Shown: positions 7,768 to 15,984 of the stretch, one piece after another
Numbering within the stretch: position 1 is the first letter of the stretch
Layout of the letters: each line of letters begins with the position of its first letter
Source of the DNA: Micromonospora qiuiae
GTDB taxonomy: Bacteria; Actinomycetota; Actinomycetes; Mycobacteriales; Micromonosporaceae
NCBI RefSeq assembly: GCF_016863555.1
Contig: NZ_BOPC01000043.1
Span: forward strand, 20,691-84,690
Direction of reading: 5' to 3'
Length of the DNA stretch: 64,000 bases
Notes under the pieces: model-generated
What the model saw: the letters and a program-made list of their open reading frames with translations, nothing else
Databases searched by the model: none
What the model was told of the DNA's origin: nothing
Made by a program: the position numbers and the translations under genes

Positions 7768-8247
7768 TCAGCGGCGGCGGTTGCGTGCCCGGGAGGCGCG
7801 TAGGCGCAGCAGTCGGCCGACCAGCACGGGATCGGCGGCGAGCGCCGCCGGATTGTCCAGCAGCGCGTTGAGCAACTGGTAGTAACGGGTGGCGGAGAAA
7901 CCAAAGCGGTCCCGGATCGCCTGCTCCTTGGCGCCGGCGTGCCGCCACCACTGTCGCTCGAACGCGAGGATCTCCCGCTCCCGCTCGCCGAGCAGGTCAG
8001 CCGCATCAGTTGGTGCGGCGGCGACCGGCTCAGCCGCATCGTCCGGCACGAAGTCGCCCTCGGGCGGGGCAGCGTCCGCCGCGTCGCCGTCCGGCGTACC
8101 GCTGATGGGCCTGGCGCGGCGGGAGGCGCCCGACTCCGCCTCGGGCGCCGACCTCGGCGGTGGCACCGCGGCGGTGCCCGGACCGGCATCGGCCGGCACC
8201 CGGGGGTCGGAATGCTCCGCTGCCGGGGTGGCGTCGGCGGGCTGCAT
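7768..8247 (-). CDS. DUF3263 domain protein
   Basis: 159 aa from ATG 8247, with GAGGAG five bases upstream; a GTG at 8259 is less likely because it overlaps that site. The first 90 residues are Ala/Pro/Asp-rich and probably disordered. The C-terminal 70 residues are the DUF3263 domain: REREILAFERQWWRHAGAKE, QAIRDRFGFSATRYYQLLNA and a final RLLRLRASRARNRRR. This domain has a helix-turn-helix character (the SATRYYQLLN helix) and a basic end, so DNA binding is plausible though unproven. Actinobacterial genomes usually have one copy. The stop touches the 18-bp tandem repeat downstream. Confidence 0.85.
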   Translation of the reverse strand: MQPADATPAAEHSDPRVPADAGPGTAAVPPPRSAPEAESGASRRARPISGTPDGDAADAAPPEGDFVPDDAAEPVAAAPTDAADLLGEREREILAFERQWWRHAGAKEQAIRDRFGFSATRYYQLLNALLDNPAALAADPVLVGRLLRLRASRARNRRR

Positions 8248-8380
8248 GAGGCTCCTCACAGGGGGCGGCCGGCACGGGCGACGCCAACCGGGCTTCCCAG
8301 CCTAACCACAGGTCACCCCGGGCGCACCGGGAGCGCGGCCCGCCGCCGCAAATCCCGCTGGCAGTCGTACGGAAGGCCCG

Positions 8381-8420
8381 CCGTGGGCGCGATCCGGGGA
8401 GGGAGGGATCGCGCCCACGG
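8381..8420 (-). terminator. Strong hairpin terminator after the ABC transporter operon
   Basis: A perfect 15-bp stem (CCGTGGGCGCGATCC at 8381-8395 with its complement at 8406-8420) and a 10-base loop, starting five bases past the stop of the ABC permease on the minus strand. No U-tract follows, as is usual for high-GC actinobacterial terminators. Confidence 0.85.
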
Positions 8421-8425
8421 TCCCC

Positions 8426-9439
8426 TCAGGCGATGTCCCGCCGGCGCATCGTCCAGAGCGCCGCGCCGAGGAACAGCACCACCCCGACGGTGAACAGCAT
8501 CGACGAATGTTGCCAGGTGAGTTCCAGGATGGCCGGCTTGCACTCACCGGTGTAGGTGGCCATGCAGGACCGCCAGTCCTGGAGCGTGACTGTCTTCCTC
8601 ATCCAGGCGTACGCGTACGTGGGCAACAGCCATGCCTCGGCGAACCGCACCTGGGCCATGTCCAGCAGAATGGCGAGCCCGACCTGGCCGACGATGAGGA
8701 CCGCGACCGCCCCGCCGAGCGCCATCGCGGTGTGCCGGCCGAGCGAGGCCAGGGCGAAGCCCACCGTCGCCGCCACCAGCAGCAGCACCACGCCGCGCAG
8801 CCCGGTGAGCAGGAACGACTGCCATGCTCCGGAGGTCATCCCCTCGGTGGTCCCGCGCCAGTTCGCGACCAGCCAGAGGCTGCCGAACCAGGCTGCCGTA
8901 GCGGGCAGGGCCAGGGCGAGCATCCCGGTCAGCAGCGCTCCCAGCTTGGTCAGCAGGACGGTCAGCCGCTTCGGGCGCCACAGCAGCAGGTTCATCATCC
9001 CGCCGCTGTTCCATTCGGCGCCGACGAAGGAGGCGCCCACCACGAAGCCGACCATGGCCAGGATTCCCGCGAGCGGGATCAGCATCTCGTCGAAGGATTC
9101 CCGGAAGACGAAGGTCGACGGCAGGAACCACGCCTCCTCGATCGACTCCCGCGGCGGTGCGGTGATGTCCGCGCAGTCCTGCGGGTAGTGGTCGACGTCC
9201 TCGCCCGTTGCCTTGGCCCGCTCGCAGTTGGCCCGCTCCTGCTCGGCCCACTGCACCTGCTCCTGGTGCTGCTGGTCGGCGGAGCGCTTGGCCTCGGCCC
9301 ACTGGTCGGGGCCGATCTTCTGGTTGGTGATGACCAGGCCCACCACGATGAGCGCCAGCACCAGCAGGCCGCCCGCGGTCATCCAGCGGGTGAAACGCCG
9401 CTTGGTCAGCCGGCGCAGTTCGGTACGGAAGAGACTCAC
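8426..9439 (-). CDS. ABC-2 type transporter permease
   Basis: 337 aa from a GTG at 9439, nine bases after AGGAGG and overlapping the ATPase stop as GTGA. Six membrane spans are expected from the hydrophobic blocks: WMTAGGLLVLALIVVGLVIT near the N-terminus, then after a polar extracytoplasmic loop (residues about 45-105, with two Cys) MLIPLAGILAMVGFVVGASF, a span near TKLGALLTGMLALALPATAA, GLRGVVLLLVAATVGFALAS, AVLIVGQVGLAILLDMAQ and the C-terminal MLFTVGVVLFLGAALW. This is the ABC-2 permease arrangement used by exporters. With the ATPase gene it makes a complete half-transporter pair. The cargo cannot be inferred. Confidence 0.88.
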   Translation of the reverse strand: MSLFRTELRRLTKRRFTRWMTAGGLLVLALIVVGLVITNQKIGPDQWAEAKRSADQQHQEQVQWAEQERANCERAKATGEDVDHYPQDCADITAPPRESIEEAWFLPSTFVFRESFDEMLIPLAGILAMVGFVVGASFVGAEWNSGGMMNLLLWRPKRLTVLLTKLGALLTGMLALALPATAAWFGSLWLVANWRGTTEGMTSGAWQSFLLTGLRGVVLLLVAATVGFALASLGRHTAMALGGAVAVLIVGQVGLAILLDMAQVRFAEAWLLPTYAYAWMRKTVTLQDWRSCMATYTGECKPAILELTWQHSSMLFTVGVVLFLGAALWTMRRRDIA

Positions 9440-10446
9440 GCGCCCCAACCTCCTGCGGTGGGCGCGGAGGACTCCGCCCCATTGACTCGTACGGACTGGT
9501 CGACCTGTCGGTGCTGGCCGGGCACCGGCGCCGTGTTGGTCAGTTCGAGGAAGACACTCTCCAGGTCGACCGCGACCGGAGCGAGTTCGCTGACGTAGAG
9601 GCCCTGCTCGGCCAGGAGCCGGGTGACCGTGGCCGGCTTGTCCACGCCGGCCAGCATCAAATGGTCCGGGTTGGCGGACACGCGGTAGCCGGCCTTGTGC
9701 AGCGCGGTGGCGGCGACCGGCAGGTCCGTGACGGCCTCCAGCCGGACCCGGACCGCGCCGGACGAGTGCTGCGCCAACACCTCGTCGACCGGGCCGAAGG
9801 CGACCCGCCGGCCCAACGAGATGATGGTGACCGAGTCACAGATCAGCTGGATCTCGCCGAGAATGTGGCTGGAGAGCACCACGGTCATCCCCGATTGGGC
9901 GAGGTTGCGCACGAGCGTACGCATCTCTCGGATGCCGCCCGGGTCGAGGCCGTTGGCCGGCTCGTCGAGGATCAGCAGCTTCGGGTTCTTCAGCAGGGCC
10001 GAGGCGACCGCGAGCCGCTGCTTCATGCCGAGCGAGTACGTCTTGACCCGCTCGCCGGCCCGATCGCGGAGTCCGACCAGCTCCAGCACCTCGTCGACCC
10101 GCGGCACCGGTACCTCGCCGGCGCTGGCCAGCAGGGAGAGAGTGTCCCGGGCGGAGAAGTGCGGGAAGAACTGTGGACTCTCCACGATCGCACCGACCTG
10201 ACCGGCGATCTGGGGCAGCGCCGCCGGCACCTCGTGACCGAGGATGGTCATCCGGCCGCCGTCCGGCCGGATGAGGCCGAGCAGCGTACGCAAGGTGGTG
10301 GTCTTTCCCGACCCGTTCGGGCCGAGAAAGCCGTGGACCTGGCCCGCCTCGACCCGCATGTCGAAGCCGTCCAGGGCGTTGCGGGTGCCGCGTCGTCGAC
10401 TGCGGTACGTCTTTCGTAAACCTTCGATCTCCAGGACAGCTGGCAA
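9436..10446 (-). CDS. ABC transporter ATP-binding protein
   Basis: 336 aa from a TTG at 10446, four bases after GGGGGAGGTG; the frame is open to 10488 but without a better site. Walker A GPNGSGKTTT (residues about 42-51), Q-loop at SPQFF, signature YSLGMKQRLAVASALL, Walker B LLILDEPANGLDP and switch His in VVLSSHILGE are all intact. The C-terminal 100 residues form the extra domain usual in DrrA/CcmA-like export ATPases. It is followed without a gap by its permease. Two near-identical 14-bp direct repeats upstream (10487-10524) look like a regulator's binding site. Confidence 0.93.
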   Translation of the reverse strand: MPAVLEIEGLRKTYRSRRRGTRNALDGFDMRVEAGQVHGFLGPNGSGKTTTLRTLLGLIRPDGGRMTILGHEVPAALPQIAGQVGAIVESPQFFPHFSARDTLSLLASAGEVPVPRVDEVLELVGLRDRAGERVKTYSLGMKQRLAVASALLKNPKLLILDEPANGLDPGGIREMRTLVRNLAQSGMTVVLSSHILGEIQLICDSVTIISLGRRVAFGPVDEVLAQHSSGAVRVRLEAVTDLPVAATALHKAGYRVSANPDHLMLAGVDKPATVTRLLAEQGLYVSELAPVAVDLESVFLELTNTAPVPGQHRQVDQSVRVNGAESSAPTAGGWGA

Positions 10447-10486
10447 GCTGCACCTCCCCCGTTGGGTGTGAGCGACGACCGACACC

Positions 10487-10524
10487 ATACGCGGTATGCA
10501 ACCGCAGGCAATACCCGGTATGCA
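10487..10524. promoter_or_regulatory. Paired 14-bp direct repeats upstream of ABC operon
   Basis: ATACGCGGTATGCA (10487-10500) and ATACCCGGTATGCA (10511-10524) differ at one base and start 24 bp apart, 41 bases before the ATPase start. Each contains an ATAC/GTAT inverted core. Two helical-turn-phased copies suggest a dimeric repressor operator controlling the exporter. No regulator gene is adjacent, so a trans-acting protein is implied (inference). Confidence 0.6.
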
Positions 10525-10545
10525 GCGGCGCGCCGGAGGAGGTTT

Positions 10546-10599
10546 GTTAAGAGGGGGCCCTTCCTATACCGGAGGCGTTAAAAGGGGGCCCTTCCTTGC
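10546..10599. repeat. Dispersed AAGGGGGCCCTT paired repeat, copy A
   Basis: Two 20-bp units beginning GTTAA and ending CCCTTCCT (10546-10565 and 10577-10596), separated by ATACCGGAGGC. Each unit centres on the self-complementary AGGGGGCCCTT. It lies between the ABC operon's upstream region and the 3' end of the DeoR gene. Other copies are at 28433, 51098, 53629 and 63985. Confidence 0.9.
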
Positions 10600-10602
10600 A
10601 CC

Positions 10603-11388
10603 TCAAGCGCAGATGACGTGGACGCCGGCGGTGCGGAAGGCATCGACCAGCCCGGGTGCGGCGCCCGTGTCGGTGACCAGCGTCTCGACCCGCTCGACGG
10701 GGCAGATCCGGGCGAAGGCGTGACCGCCCAGTTTGGACGAGTCGGCGATGATGACCACCCGCTTGGCCCGGGCGACCATCAGGTTGTTCATCGCCGCCTC
10801 ACCCTCGTGGTGGGCGGCGGCGCCGAGTTGCGGGTCGATCGCGTCCACGCCGAGCAGCGCCACGTCCAGGGTGACCTCGCGCAGCAGTGCCCCGCCCAAC
10901 GGCCCGACCAGTTCGAAGGACTTCGGCCGCACCACCCCGCCGGCCACCACGACCTTCATCCGGGAGCGGACCAGCAGCTCGTTGGCGATGTTCAGGGCGT
11001 TGGTGACCACGGTCAGCTGGGCACCCTCGGCGCTGGTGTTGAGATCCGGACGGACGGCCAGCGCCCTTGCCACCTCGGTGCTGGTGGTGCCGCCGTTGAG
11101 GCCGACCACCGTGCCCGGCGAGACCAGCGCCGCCGCGGCCGCGCCGATGCGCTGCTTCTCGGCCGAATGCTTGGCCGTTTTGTACCGCAGCGGCAGGTCG
11201 TACGAGACCCCGTTGGCGACCGCGCCACCCCGGGTACGCGTGATCATCTGCTGTTGGGCGAGCTGGTCGAAGTCCCGGCGAATGGTCGCTTGGGAGACGT
11301 TCAGTAGCTCGGCGGCCTTTTCGACGGTGATCCGACCGGAATCGGTCAGCATCTCGAGCAGGGCGTTCCATCTCGCGTAACGGTCCAC
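10603..11388 (-). CDS. DeoR-family transcriptional regulator
   Basis: 261 aa from a GTG at 11388, six bases after GGAGG; frames open to 11409 lack a site. The N-terminal winged HTH is typical DeoR (RITVEKAAELLNVSQATIRR, DFDQLAQQQMITRTRGGAV). The C-terminal effector domain resembles a sugar-phosphate isomerase (GLNGGTTSTEVARAL, VVTNALNIANEL, VAGGVVRPKSFELVGP, ADSSKLG). Members sense phosphorylated sugars. It is divergent from the SIS/ROK/NagA operon, so repression of amino-sugar catabolism is the likely role. A GCTCGAAA repeat in the intergenic space may be its operator. Confidence 0.92.
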   Translation of the reverse strand: MDRYARWNALLEMLTDSGRITVEKAAELLNVSQATIRRDFDQLAQQQMITRTRGGAVANGVSYDLPLRYKTAKHSAEKQRIGAAAAALVSPGTVVGLNGGTTSTEVARALAVRPDLNTSAEGAQLTVVTNALNIANELLVRSRMKVVVAGGVVRPKSFELVGPLGGALLREVTLDVALLGVDAIDPQLGAAAHHEGEAAMNNLMVARAKRVVIIADSSKLGGHAFARICPVERVETLVTDTGAAPGLVDAFRTAGVHVICA

Positions 11389-11438
11389 CCCGAGCCTCCG
11401 TGTCTGCACGAACGGTGATTGGTTGCGTGCACACTAGT

Positions 11439-11531
11439 GCTCGAAACTAGGATGTGGCAAAACCTTGGGCTGCTCGATCGCGCCTCCAGTTGCTATTCCC
11501 ACCAGTTTTCACGCACAATGAACGCTCGAAA
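11439..11531. promoter_or_regulatory. Candidate DeoR operators between divergent amino-sugar genes
   Basis: GCTCGAAA occurs at 11439-11446 and again at 11524-11531 in the 197-base divergent region. DeoR/AgaR-type regulators often bind GAAA-containing direct repeats, so these are reasonable operator candidates. The downstream copy is 55 bases before the SIS gene start. Only the repeat is seen; binding is inference. Confidence 0.4.
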
Positions 11532-11585
11532 GGTGGGATAAACGAGCCGTATTGCGCAACGGCCCGCCCGGGCAAGGAGTTCTCA

Positions 11586-12515
11586 ATGGCTTACGTTCAC
11601 ACAGAGATCGCGAGCCAGCCGAGCTGCTGGCGCCAGGCGGGCGAACTCGCCCCCAAGGTGCTCGACCGACTGCCCCGGCCCGGTGAGCGGGTCGCCGTCG
11701 TCGGCTGCGGCACGTCGTGGTTCATGGGGATGGCGTACGCGGCCCGCCGGGAGGCCGCCGGCCAGGGCGAGACGGACGCCTTCCAGGCCAGCGAGTTCCC
11801 CGTCGACCGCCGCTACGACCGGCTGTTGGCAATCACCCGTTCCGGCACCACGACCGAGGTGCTGGACCTGCTCACCGCGCTGCGCGGGCGGACTCCGACC
11901 ACGGTGCTGGTCGGCGATCCCGGCTCTCCCGCGGCGAGCCTCGCGGACGCCGCCGTCACCATGCCGTTCGCCGACGAACGCTCGGTGGTGCAGACCCGCT
12001 TCGCCACCACCGTGCTGGCCCTGCTCCGCGCCCATCTCGGCGACAACATCACGGCCCTCGTCGCCGACGCGGAGGTCGCCGTCCGCGCCCCGTTGCCGAT
12101 CGACCCGAGCCTGATCGAACAGGTCACCTTCCTCGGCCGGGGCTGGACGATCGGCCTGGCTCAGGAGGCGGCTCTGAAGTGCCGCGAGGCGGCCGCCTTC
12201 TGGGCCGAGGCGTACCCGGCGATGGACTACCGGCACGGCCCGATCGCCGTGTCCGGCCCCGGCCGGCTGGTCTGGGCCTTCGGCGAACTGCCCGACGGGC
12301 TGCCCGAGGACGTCGCCGCCACCGGTGCGGCGTTCGCGCACAGCCGCACCCACGGGGTTCGCACCGTGCTGGGCCGCTGGGCCGCCCGTCGTACCCCGGT
12401 CGACCCGATGGCCGACCTGATCCTGGCGCAGCGGTTCGCCGTCGCCCTGGCGACCAGTCGCGGACTCGACCCGGACGCGCCCCGGCACCTCAGCCGCTCC
12501 GTGGTGCTCACGTGA
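11586..12515 (+). CDS. SIS-domain sugar isomerase/deaminase (AgaS-like)
   Basis: 309 aa from ATG 11586 with an AAGGAG site seven bases upstream. Two SIS domains: residues about 30-150 (RVAVVGCGTSWFMGMAYAAR, LLAITRSGTTTEVLDLLTAL, PTTVLVGDPGSPAA) and about 175-300 (VTFLGRGWTIGLAQEAALKC and REAAAFWAEAYPAMDYRHGP). This layout matches AgaS/GlmS-C-like proteins acting on amino-sugar phosphates. With a ROK kinase and NagA downstream it probably performs the deamination/isomerisation of GlcN-6-P or GalN-6-P in place of NagB. Which epimer it uses cannot be told. It is the first gene of a three-gene operon. Confidence 0.88.
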   Translation: MAYVHTEIASQPSCWRQAGELAPKVLDRLPRPGERVAVVGCGTSWFMGMAYAARREAAGQGETDAFQASEFPVDRRYDRLLAITRSGTTTEVLDLLTALRGRTPTTVLVGDPGSPAASLADAAVTMPFADERSVVQTRFATTVLALLRAHLGDNITALVADAEVAVRAPLPIDPSLIEQVTFLGRGWTIGLAQEAALKCREAAAFWAEAYPAMDYRHGPIAVSGPGRLVWAFGELPDGLPEDVAATGAAFAHSRTHGVRTVLGRWAARRTPVDPMADLILAQRFAVALATSRGLDPDAPRHLSRSVVLT

Positions 12516-12558
12516 GGCATCACGCTCGCGCCGGCACCCGGCGCGGTGACGTGTCGGC

Positions 12559-13551
12559 ATGAACATCGGCGAAGTGGCCGTCGCACTGGACGTGGGCGGC
12601 ACCGGGATGAAGTGCGCACTCGTCGGCGCAAACGGTGCCGTGGTCCACGCCGAACGGCACCCGACCGACGCCGGACGCGGTCCCGACGCCGTGGTCGACA
12701 CGATCCTGGCCGTGGCGCAGGGACTGGCCGGCAGGGCGCGCGCGCAGGGACTCACCCCGGCCGCGCTCGGCATCGTGGTGCCGGGCGTCGTCGACGAAGC
12801 ACGCGGCGTCGCGGTCTGGTCGGCGAACGTCGGCTTCCGGGACGTACCCCTGCGTGACCTGGCGTCCGCGCGGCTCGACCTGCCCACGGCGCTCGGCCAC
12901 GACGTGCGCGCGGGCGGCCTCGCCGAGGCGCGGGTGGGTGCCGGCCGCGACGCCGGGAACGTGCTCTTCGTGGCGATCGGTACCGGAATCGCCGCCGCAC
13001 ACGTGGTCGCCGGCTCGGCCGCCACCGGCGCGCACGGCGCCGCCGGAGAACTCGGCCACATCCTGGTCCGCCCGGACGGGCCGGTCTGCGGCTGCGGGCG
13101 TCCGGGCTGCCTGGAGGCGATCGCCTCCGCCTCGGCCGTGGCCCGCCGCTACGCCGAACTCTCCGGAATCGGAGCGACCGGGCCCACCGGCACCACATCG
13201 GACGATGGGTCCGCCACCGGGCCTGGGCCGGGACGGACCATGGTGACCGCCGCCCAGGTGGCCGCCCGGGCGGCGGCGGGCGAAGAACTCGCCAGCCGGG
13301 TCTGGCGGGAAGCCGTCGAGGCGCTGGCCGACGGTCTCGCCACCGGCCAGGCGCTCTTCGACGTGGAAACGATCGTCCTGGGCGGCGGCCTCGCCCAGGC
13401 CGGCACCGGGTTGTTCGGCCCGCTGCGTACCGCGCTGCGGGACCGTCTGACCTTTCACCGGGAACCACAACTGGTCCCGGCCGCTCTCGGCGACGAGGCC
13501 GGATGCCTCGGCGCCGCCCTGCTCGCCCTCGACCAACTGGAGACGAGATGA
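12559..13551 (+). CDS. ROK-family sugar kinase (N-acetylhexosamine kinase candidate)
   Basis: 330 aa. The phosphate-1 motif VALDVGGTGMKCALV is at residues 8-22. The phosphate-2 region FVAIGTGIAAAHV and the ROK zinc motif VCGCGRPGCLEAIAS (residues about 175-190, Cys-rich) are complete, as is the adenosine motif IVLGGGLAQAG. ROK kinases phosphorylate hexoses; next to nagA, N-acetylglucosamine or N-acetylgalactosamine is the likely substrate. A Thr/Gly/Pro-rich loop (residues about 205-230) is an insertion compared with compact ROK enzymes. The start lies 43 bases after the SIS stop. The stop overlaps nagA as ATGA, implying coupled translation. Confidence 0.9.
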   Translation: MNIGEVAVALDVGGTGMKCALVGANGAVVHAERHPTDAGRGPDAVVDTILAVAQGLAGRARAQGLTPAALGIVVPGVVDEARGVAVWSANVGFRDVPLRDLASARLDLPTALGHDVRAGGLAEARVGAGRDAGNVLFVAIGTGIAAAHVVAGSAATGAHGAAGELGHILVRPDGPVCGCGRPGCLEAIASASAVARRYAELSGIGATGPTGTTSDDGSATGPGPGRTMVTAAQVAARAAAGEELASRVWREAVEALADGLATGQALFDVETIVLGGGLAQAGTGLFGPLRTALRDRLTFHREPQLVPAALGDEAGCLGAALLALDQLETR

Positions 13552-14654
13552 CCCTTCGGGTGAACGGCAAGGTGGTGACCCCGACGGGGGTGATCCGGCA
13601 GGGCTGCGTCGAGGTCAGAGGCGACCGGATCACCGCAGTCGCCGAGTATCCGTCGATCCGCGACGGCCACTGGATCGTGCCCGGTTTCGTGGACATCCAC
13701 ACCCACGGCGGAGGCGGACACACCTTCACCACCGGCGACGCCGAGTCCGCCCGCGCCGCCGCCGCGTACCACCTGAACCACGGCACCACCAGCCTGCTGG
13801 CCAGCCTGGTCAGCGCGCCCTTCGAGCTGATGCGCTCGGCCACCACGGCCTTCGCGCCGCTGGTCCGCCAGGACGTGCTCGCCGGCATCCACTTCGAGGG
13901 GCCGTACCTGTCCGCCGCCCGGTGCGGCGCACAGAACCCGGAGTTCCTCCGCGACCCGTCCATCGACGAGCTGACCGAACTGCTCAAGCTCGGCGAGGGA
14001 ACGGTGCGGATGGTCACCCTCGCCCCCGAGCTTACGGGCGCGATCGAAGCCATCGGTCTGCTCACCGGGCAGGGCGTGGTCGCCGCGGTGGGCCACACCG
14101 ACGCCACGTACGAGCAGACCTGTGCCGCCGTGGCGGCGGGCGCGAGCGTCGGCACCCACCTGTTCAACGGGATGCGCCCGGTGCACCACCGGGATCCGGG
14201 GCCGGCGGTGGCGCTGCTCACCGCGCCGAACGTGTTCTGCGAGTTGGTCGCCGACGGGGTGCACCTGCACGAGGGGACGCTCACCTTCGCCGTCGCGACC
14301 GCCGGTCCGGAAAGGTGTGCGCTGGTGACCGACGCGATGGCCGCCGCCGGCATGCCCGACGGCGAGTACGAGTTGGGCGGCCAAGCGGTGACCGTCGCCG
14401 ACGGCCAGGCCCGACTCGCCGACGGCACGATCGCCGGCAGCACCCTCACCATGGACGCGGCGCTGCGCCACGCGGTGGCCGTCGGCATGCCGGTGCCCGA
14501 CGCGGTACGCATGGTGTCCACCACCCCGGCCCTGGCCGTCGGCCTCGGCGACCGGGTCGGTGCCCTCACCGCCGGTCTACGCGCCGACCTGGTCGTGCTC
14601 GACGACGAGCTGAACGTGGTGCGGGTGATGCGCGCCGGCGAATGGGTCCGGTAA
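13548..14654 (+). CDS. nagA: N-acetylglucosamine-6-phosphate deacetylase
   Basis: 368 aa from ATG 13548, overlapping the kinase stop by four bases. The amidohydrolase barrel has metal ligands HTH in GFVDIHTHGGGGHTF, the glutamate in GIHFEGPYLS, the histidines of AAVGHTDATYEQ and GTHLFNGMRPVHHRDPG, and the catalytic aspartate in ALVTDAMAAAGMPDG. Product specificity (GlcNAc-6-P to GlcN-6-P) follows from family and from the adjacent kinase and SIS enzyme. Length is normal. It converges on the DUF4032 gene with only nine bases between stops. Confidence 0.93.
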   Translation: MTLRVNGKVVTPTGVIRQGCVEVRGDRITAVAEYPSIRDGHWIVPGFVDIHTHGGGGHTFTTGDAESARAAAAYHLNHGTTSLLASLVSAPFELMRSATTAFAPLVRQDVLAGIHFEGPYLSAARCGAQNPEFLRDPSIDELTELLKLGEGTVRMVTLAPELTGAIEAIGLLTGQGVVAAVGHTDATYEQTCAAVAAGASVGTHLFNGMRPVHHRDPGPAVALLTAPNVFCELVADGVHLHEGTLTFAVATAGPERCALVTDAMAAAGMPDGEYELGGQAVTVADGQARLADGTIAGSTLTMDAALRHAVAVGMPVPDAVRMVSTTPALAVGLGDRVGALTAGLRADLVVLDDELNVVRVMRAGEWVR

Positions 14655-14663
14655 CGGCAGCCC

Positions 14664-15872
14664 TCAGCTCCTCGACATCTCGACGCCGAGGACGGCCTGC
14701 TCGTCGGGGCGGTGCACCAGCACGTCGGCCAGGTACGACTGCACCGCGTGCCGCATCCCCACGTCCCGCCCGGCCCGCTCGGAGATCAGCCACTTGTGCT
14801 CGATGATCTGGGCGAACAGCTCCTGCGGCTCCAGCTTGCGCCGCAGATGGGCGGGAACCGCCCGGACCACCGGCTCGAACACCTCGGTCAGCCAGCGGTG
14901 GGCGGCCTGCTGCTCGTCGGTCAGGTCGCTCTCCGCCCGGTACGCGTCGAGGTCGTTGAGCAGCTTGCGGGCCTGGTTCTCCTCGGCGTCCAGGCCGGTG
15001 AGCCGGAGCAGCCGGCGGTGGTGGTAGCCGGCGTCGACGACCTTCGGCCGGACCAGGTACCGTCCGTTTCCCATGGTCGACATGGCCACCTCGGCCACGT
15101 CGAAGCCCATCTCGTTGAGCCGGCGGATGCGCCTCTCGATGTCGTGCCGGGCTTCCCGCTCGACCTGCTGCTCGTAGGTGATCTCGTGCCAGAGGCGCTC
15201 GTAGCGCTGCACGACCTCCTCGCAGACCACCTCGGGATCGATCGAGTCGTGCAGCAGACCGGCGGCCTGCAGGTCCAGCGCCTCCCCGAAGATGTTGACC
15301 CGGGCGATCTCCAGATCTTCACCACGCTGACCGTTGGAGAGCGCGCTGCGCAGCGCCCCGGTCTCCGCGTCCACCAGGTACGCGGCGAAGGCACCGGCGT
15401 CCCGCCGGAACAGCGTGTTGGACAGCGAGCAGTCGCCCCAGAAGAAGCCCGTCAGATGCATCCGGACCAGCAGCGCGGCGAGCGCGTCGAGCAGACGGCC
15501 CATCGTCTCCGGCCGCAGCGTGTGGGAGAACAGCGCCCGGTAGGGCAGCGAGAACTGGAGGTGCCGGGTGATCAGCACCGGGTCGAGCGGCTCGCCGGCG
15601 TCGGACTCCCGGTCGGCGACGATCGCTATCGCCCGCACCGACGGGAAGTCGATCCGCTCCAGGGCGCGGAGCAGGTCGTACTCCCGCTCGGCCACCCGCT
15701 CGCCGGTCTCCTTGACCGCGTAGACGTATCCACCTAGTTGCACAAATCGCACCACGTGCCGGGAGATGCCCTGCGGCAGCGCGACCAGGTGCTCAGTCGG
15801 CCACTGCTCCAGCGGGGTCGACCAGGGGAGGTCGAGCAGTGCCGGGTCGACGAGAGCCGAAGTGATCCGCAC
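14664..15872 (-). CDS. DUF4032 / lipopolysaccharide-kinase-like protein
   Basis: 402 aa from a GTG at 15872; no ribosome-binding site precedes it, so a leaderless transcript is likely. Residues about 50-200 look kinase-like: GGYVYAVKETGERVAEREYD supplies a VAVK-like lysine, HLTGFFWGDCSLSNTLFRRD the catalytic-loop equivalent (GDCSLSN) and YLVDAETGAL a DFG-like aspartate. The C-terminal half (EQQVEREARHDIERRIRRLN, EMGFDVAEVAMSTMGNG) is the DUF4032 domain. Such proteins are widespread single-copy genes in actinobacteria; the phosphorylated target is unknown. It is divergent from the PAP2 gene. Confidence 0.85.
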   Translation of the reverse strand: MRITSALVDPALLDLPWSTPLEQWPTEHLVALPQGISRHVVRFVQLGGYVYAVKETGERVAEREYDLLRALERIDFPSVRAIAIVADRESDAGEPLDPVLITRHLQFSLPYRALFSHTLRPETMGRLLDALAALLVRMHLTGFFWGDCSLSNTLFRRDAGAFAAYLVDAETGALRSALSNGQRGEDLEIARVNIFGEALDLQAAGLLHDSIDPEVVCEEVVQRYERLWHEITYEQQVEREARHDIERRIRRLNEMGFDVAEVAMSTMGNGRYLVRPKVVDAGYHHRRLLRLTGLDAEENQARKLLNDLDAYRAESDLTDEQQAAHRWLTEVFEPVVRAVPAHLRRKLEPQELFAQIIEHKWLISERAGRDVGMRHAVQSYLADVLVHRPDEQAVLGVEMSRS

Positions 15873-15970
15873 GGCGTCCAGTCTGACGCGTACCCGGGCG
15901 GAACGCTTCCCCACGTGTTTGGGCCCACAGCCATCCCGCACCGCTGCGGCCGGCCACCGCGTCGGGCCGG

Positions 15971-15984
15971 TAGCGTGATCCGGG
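15971..15984 (+). promoter_or_regulatory. -10 box for leaderless PAP2 gene
   Basis: TAGCGT (15971-15976) lies seven bases before the GTG at 15984, the spacing expected when transcription starts at the start codon. The same layout recurs before several other genes in the window. Confidence 0.55.

Noticed and set aside
12752..14569. 605-residue minus-strand frame opposite the ROK kinase and nagA
   Set aside because: Low-complexity Arg/Ser/Pro translation typical of antisense GC-rich coding DNA; the plus-strand genes have complete enzymatic motifs.
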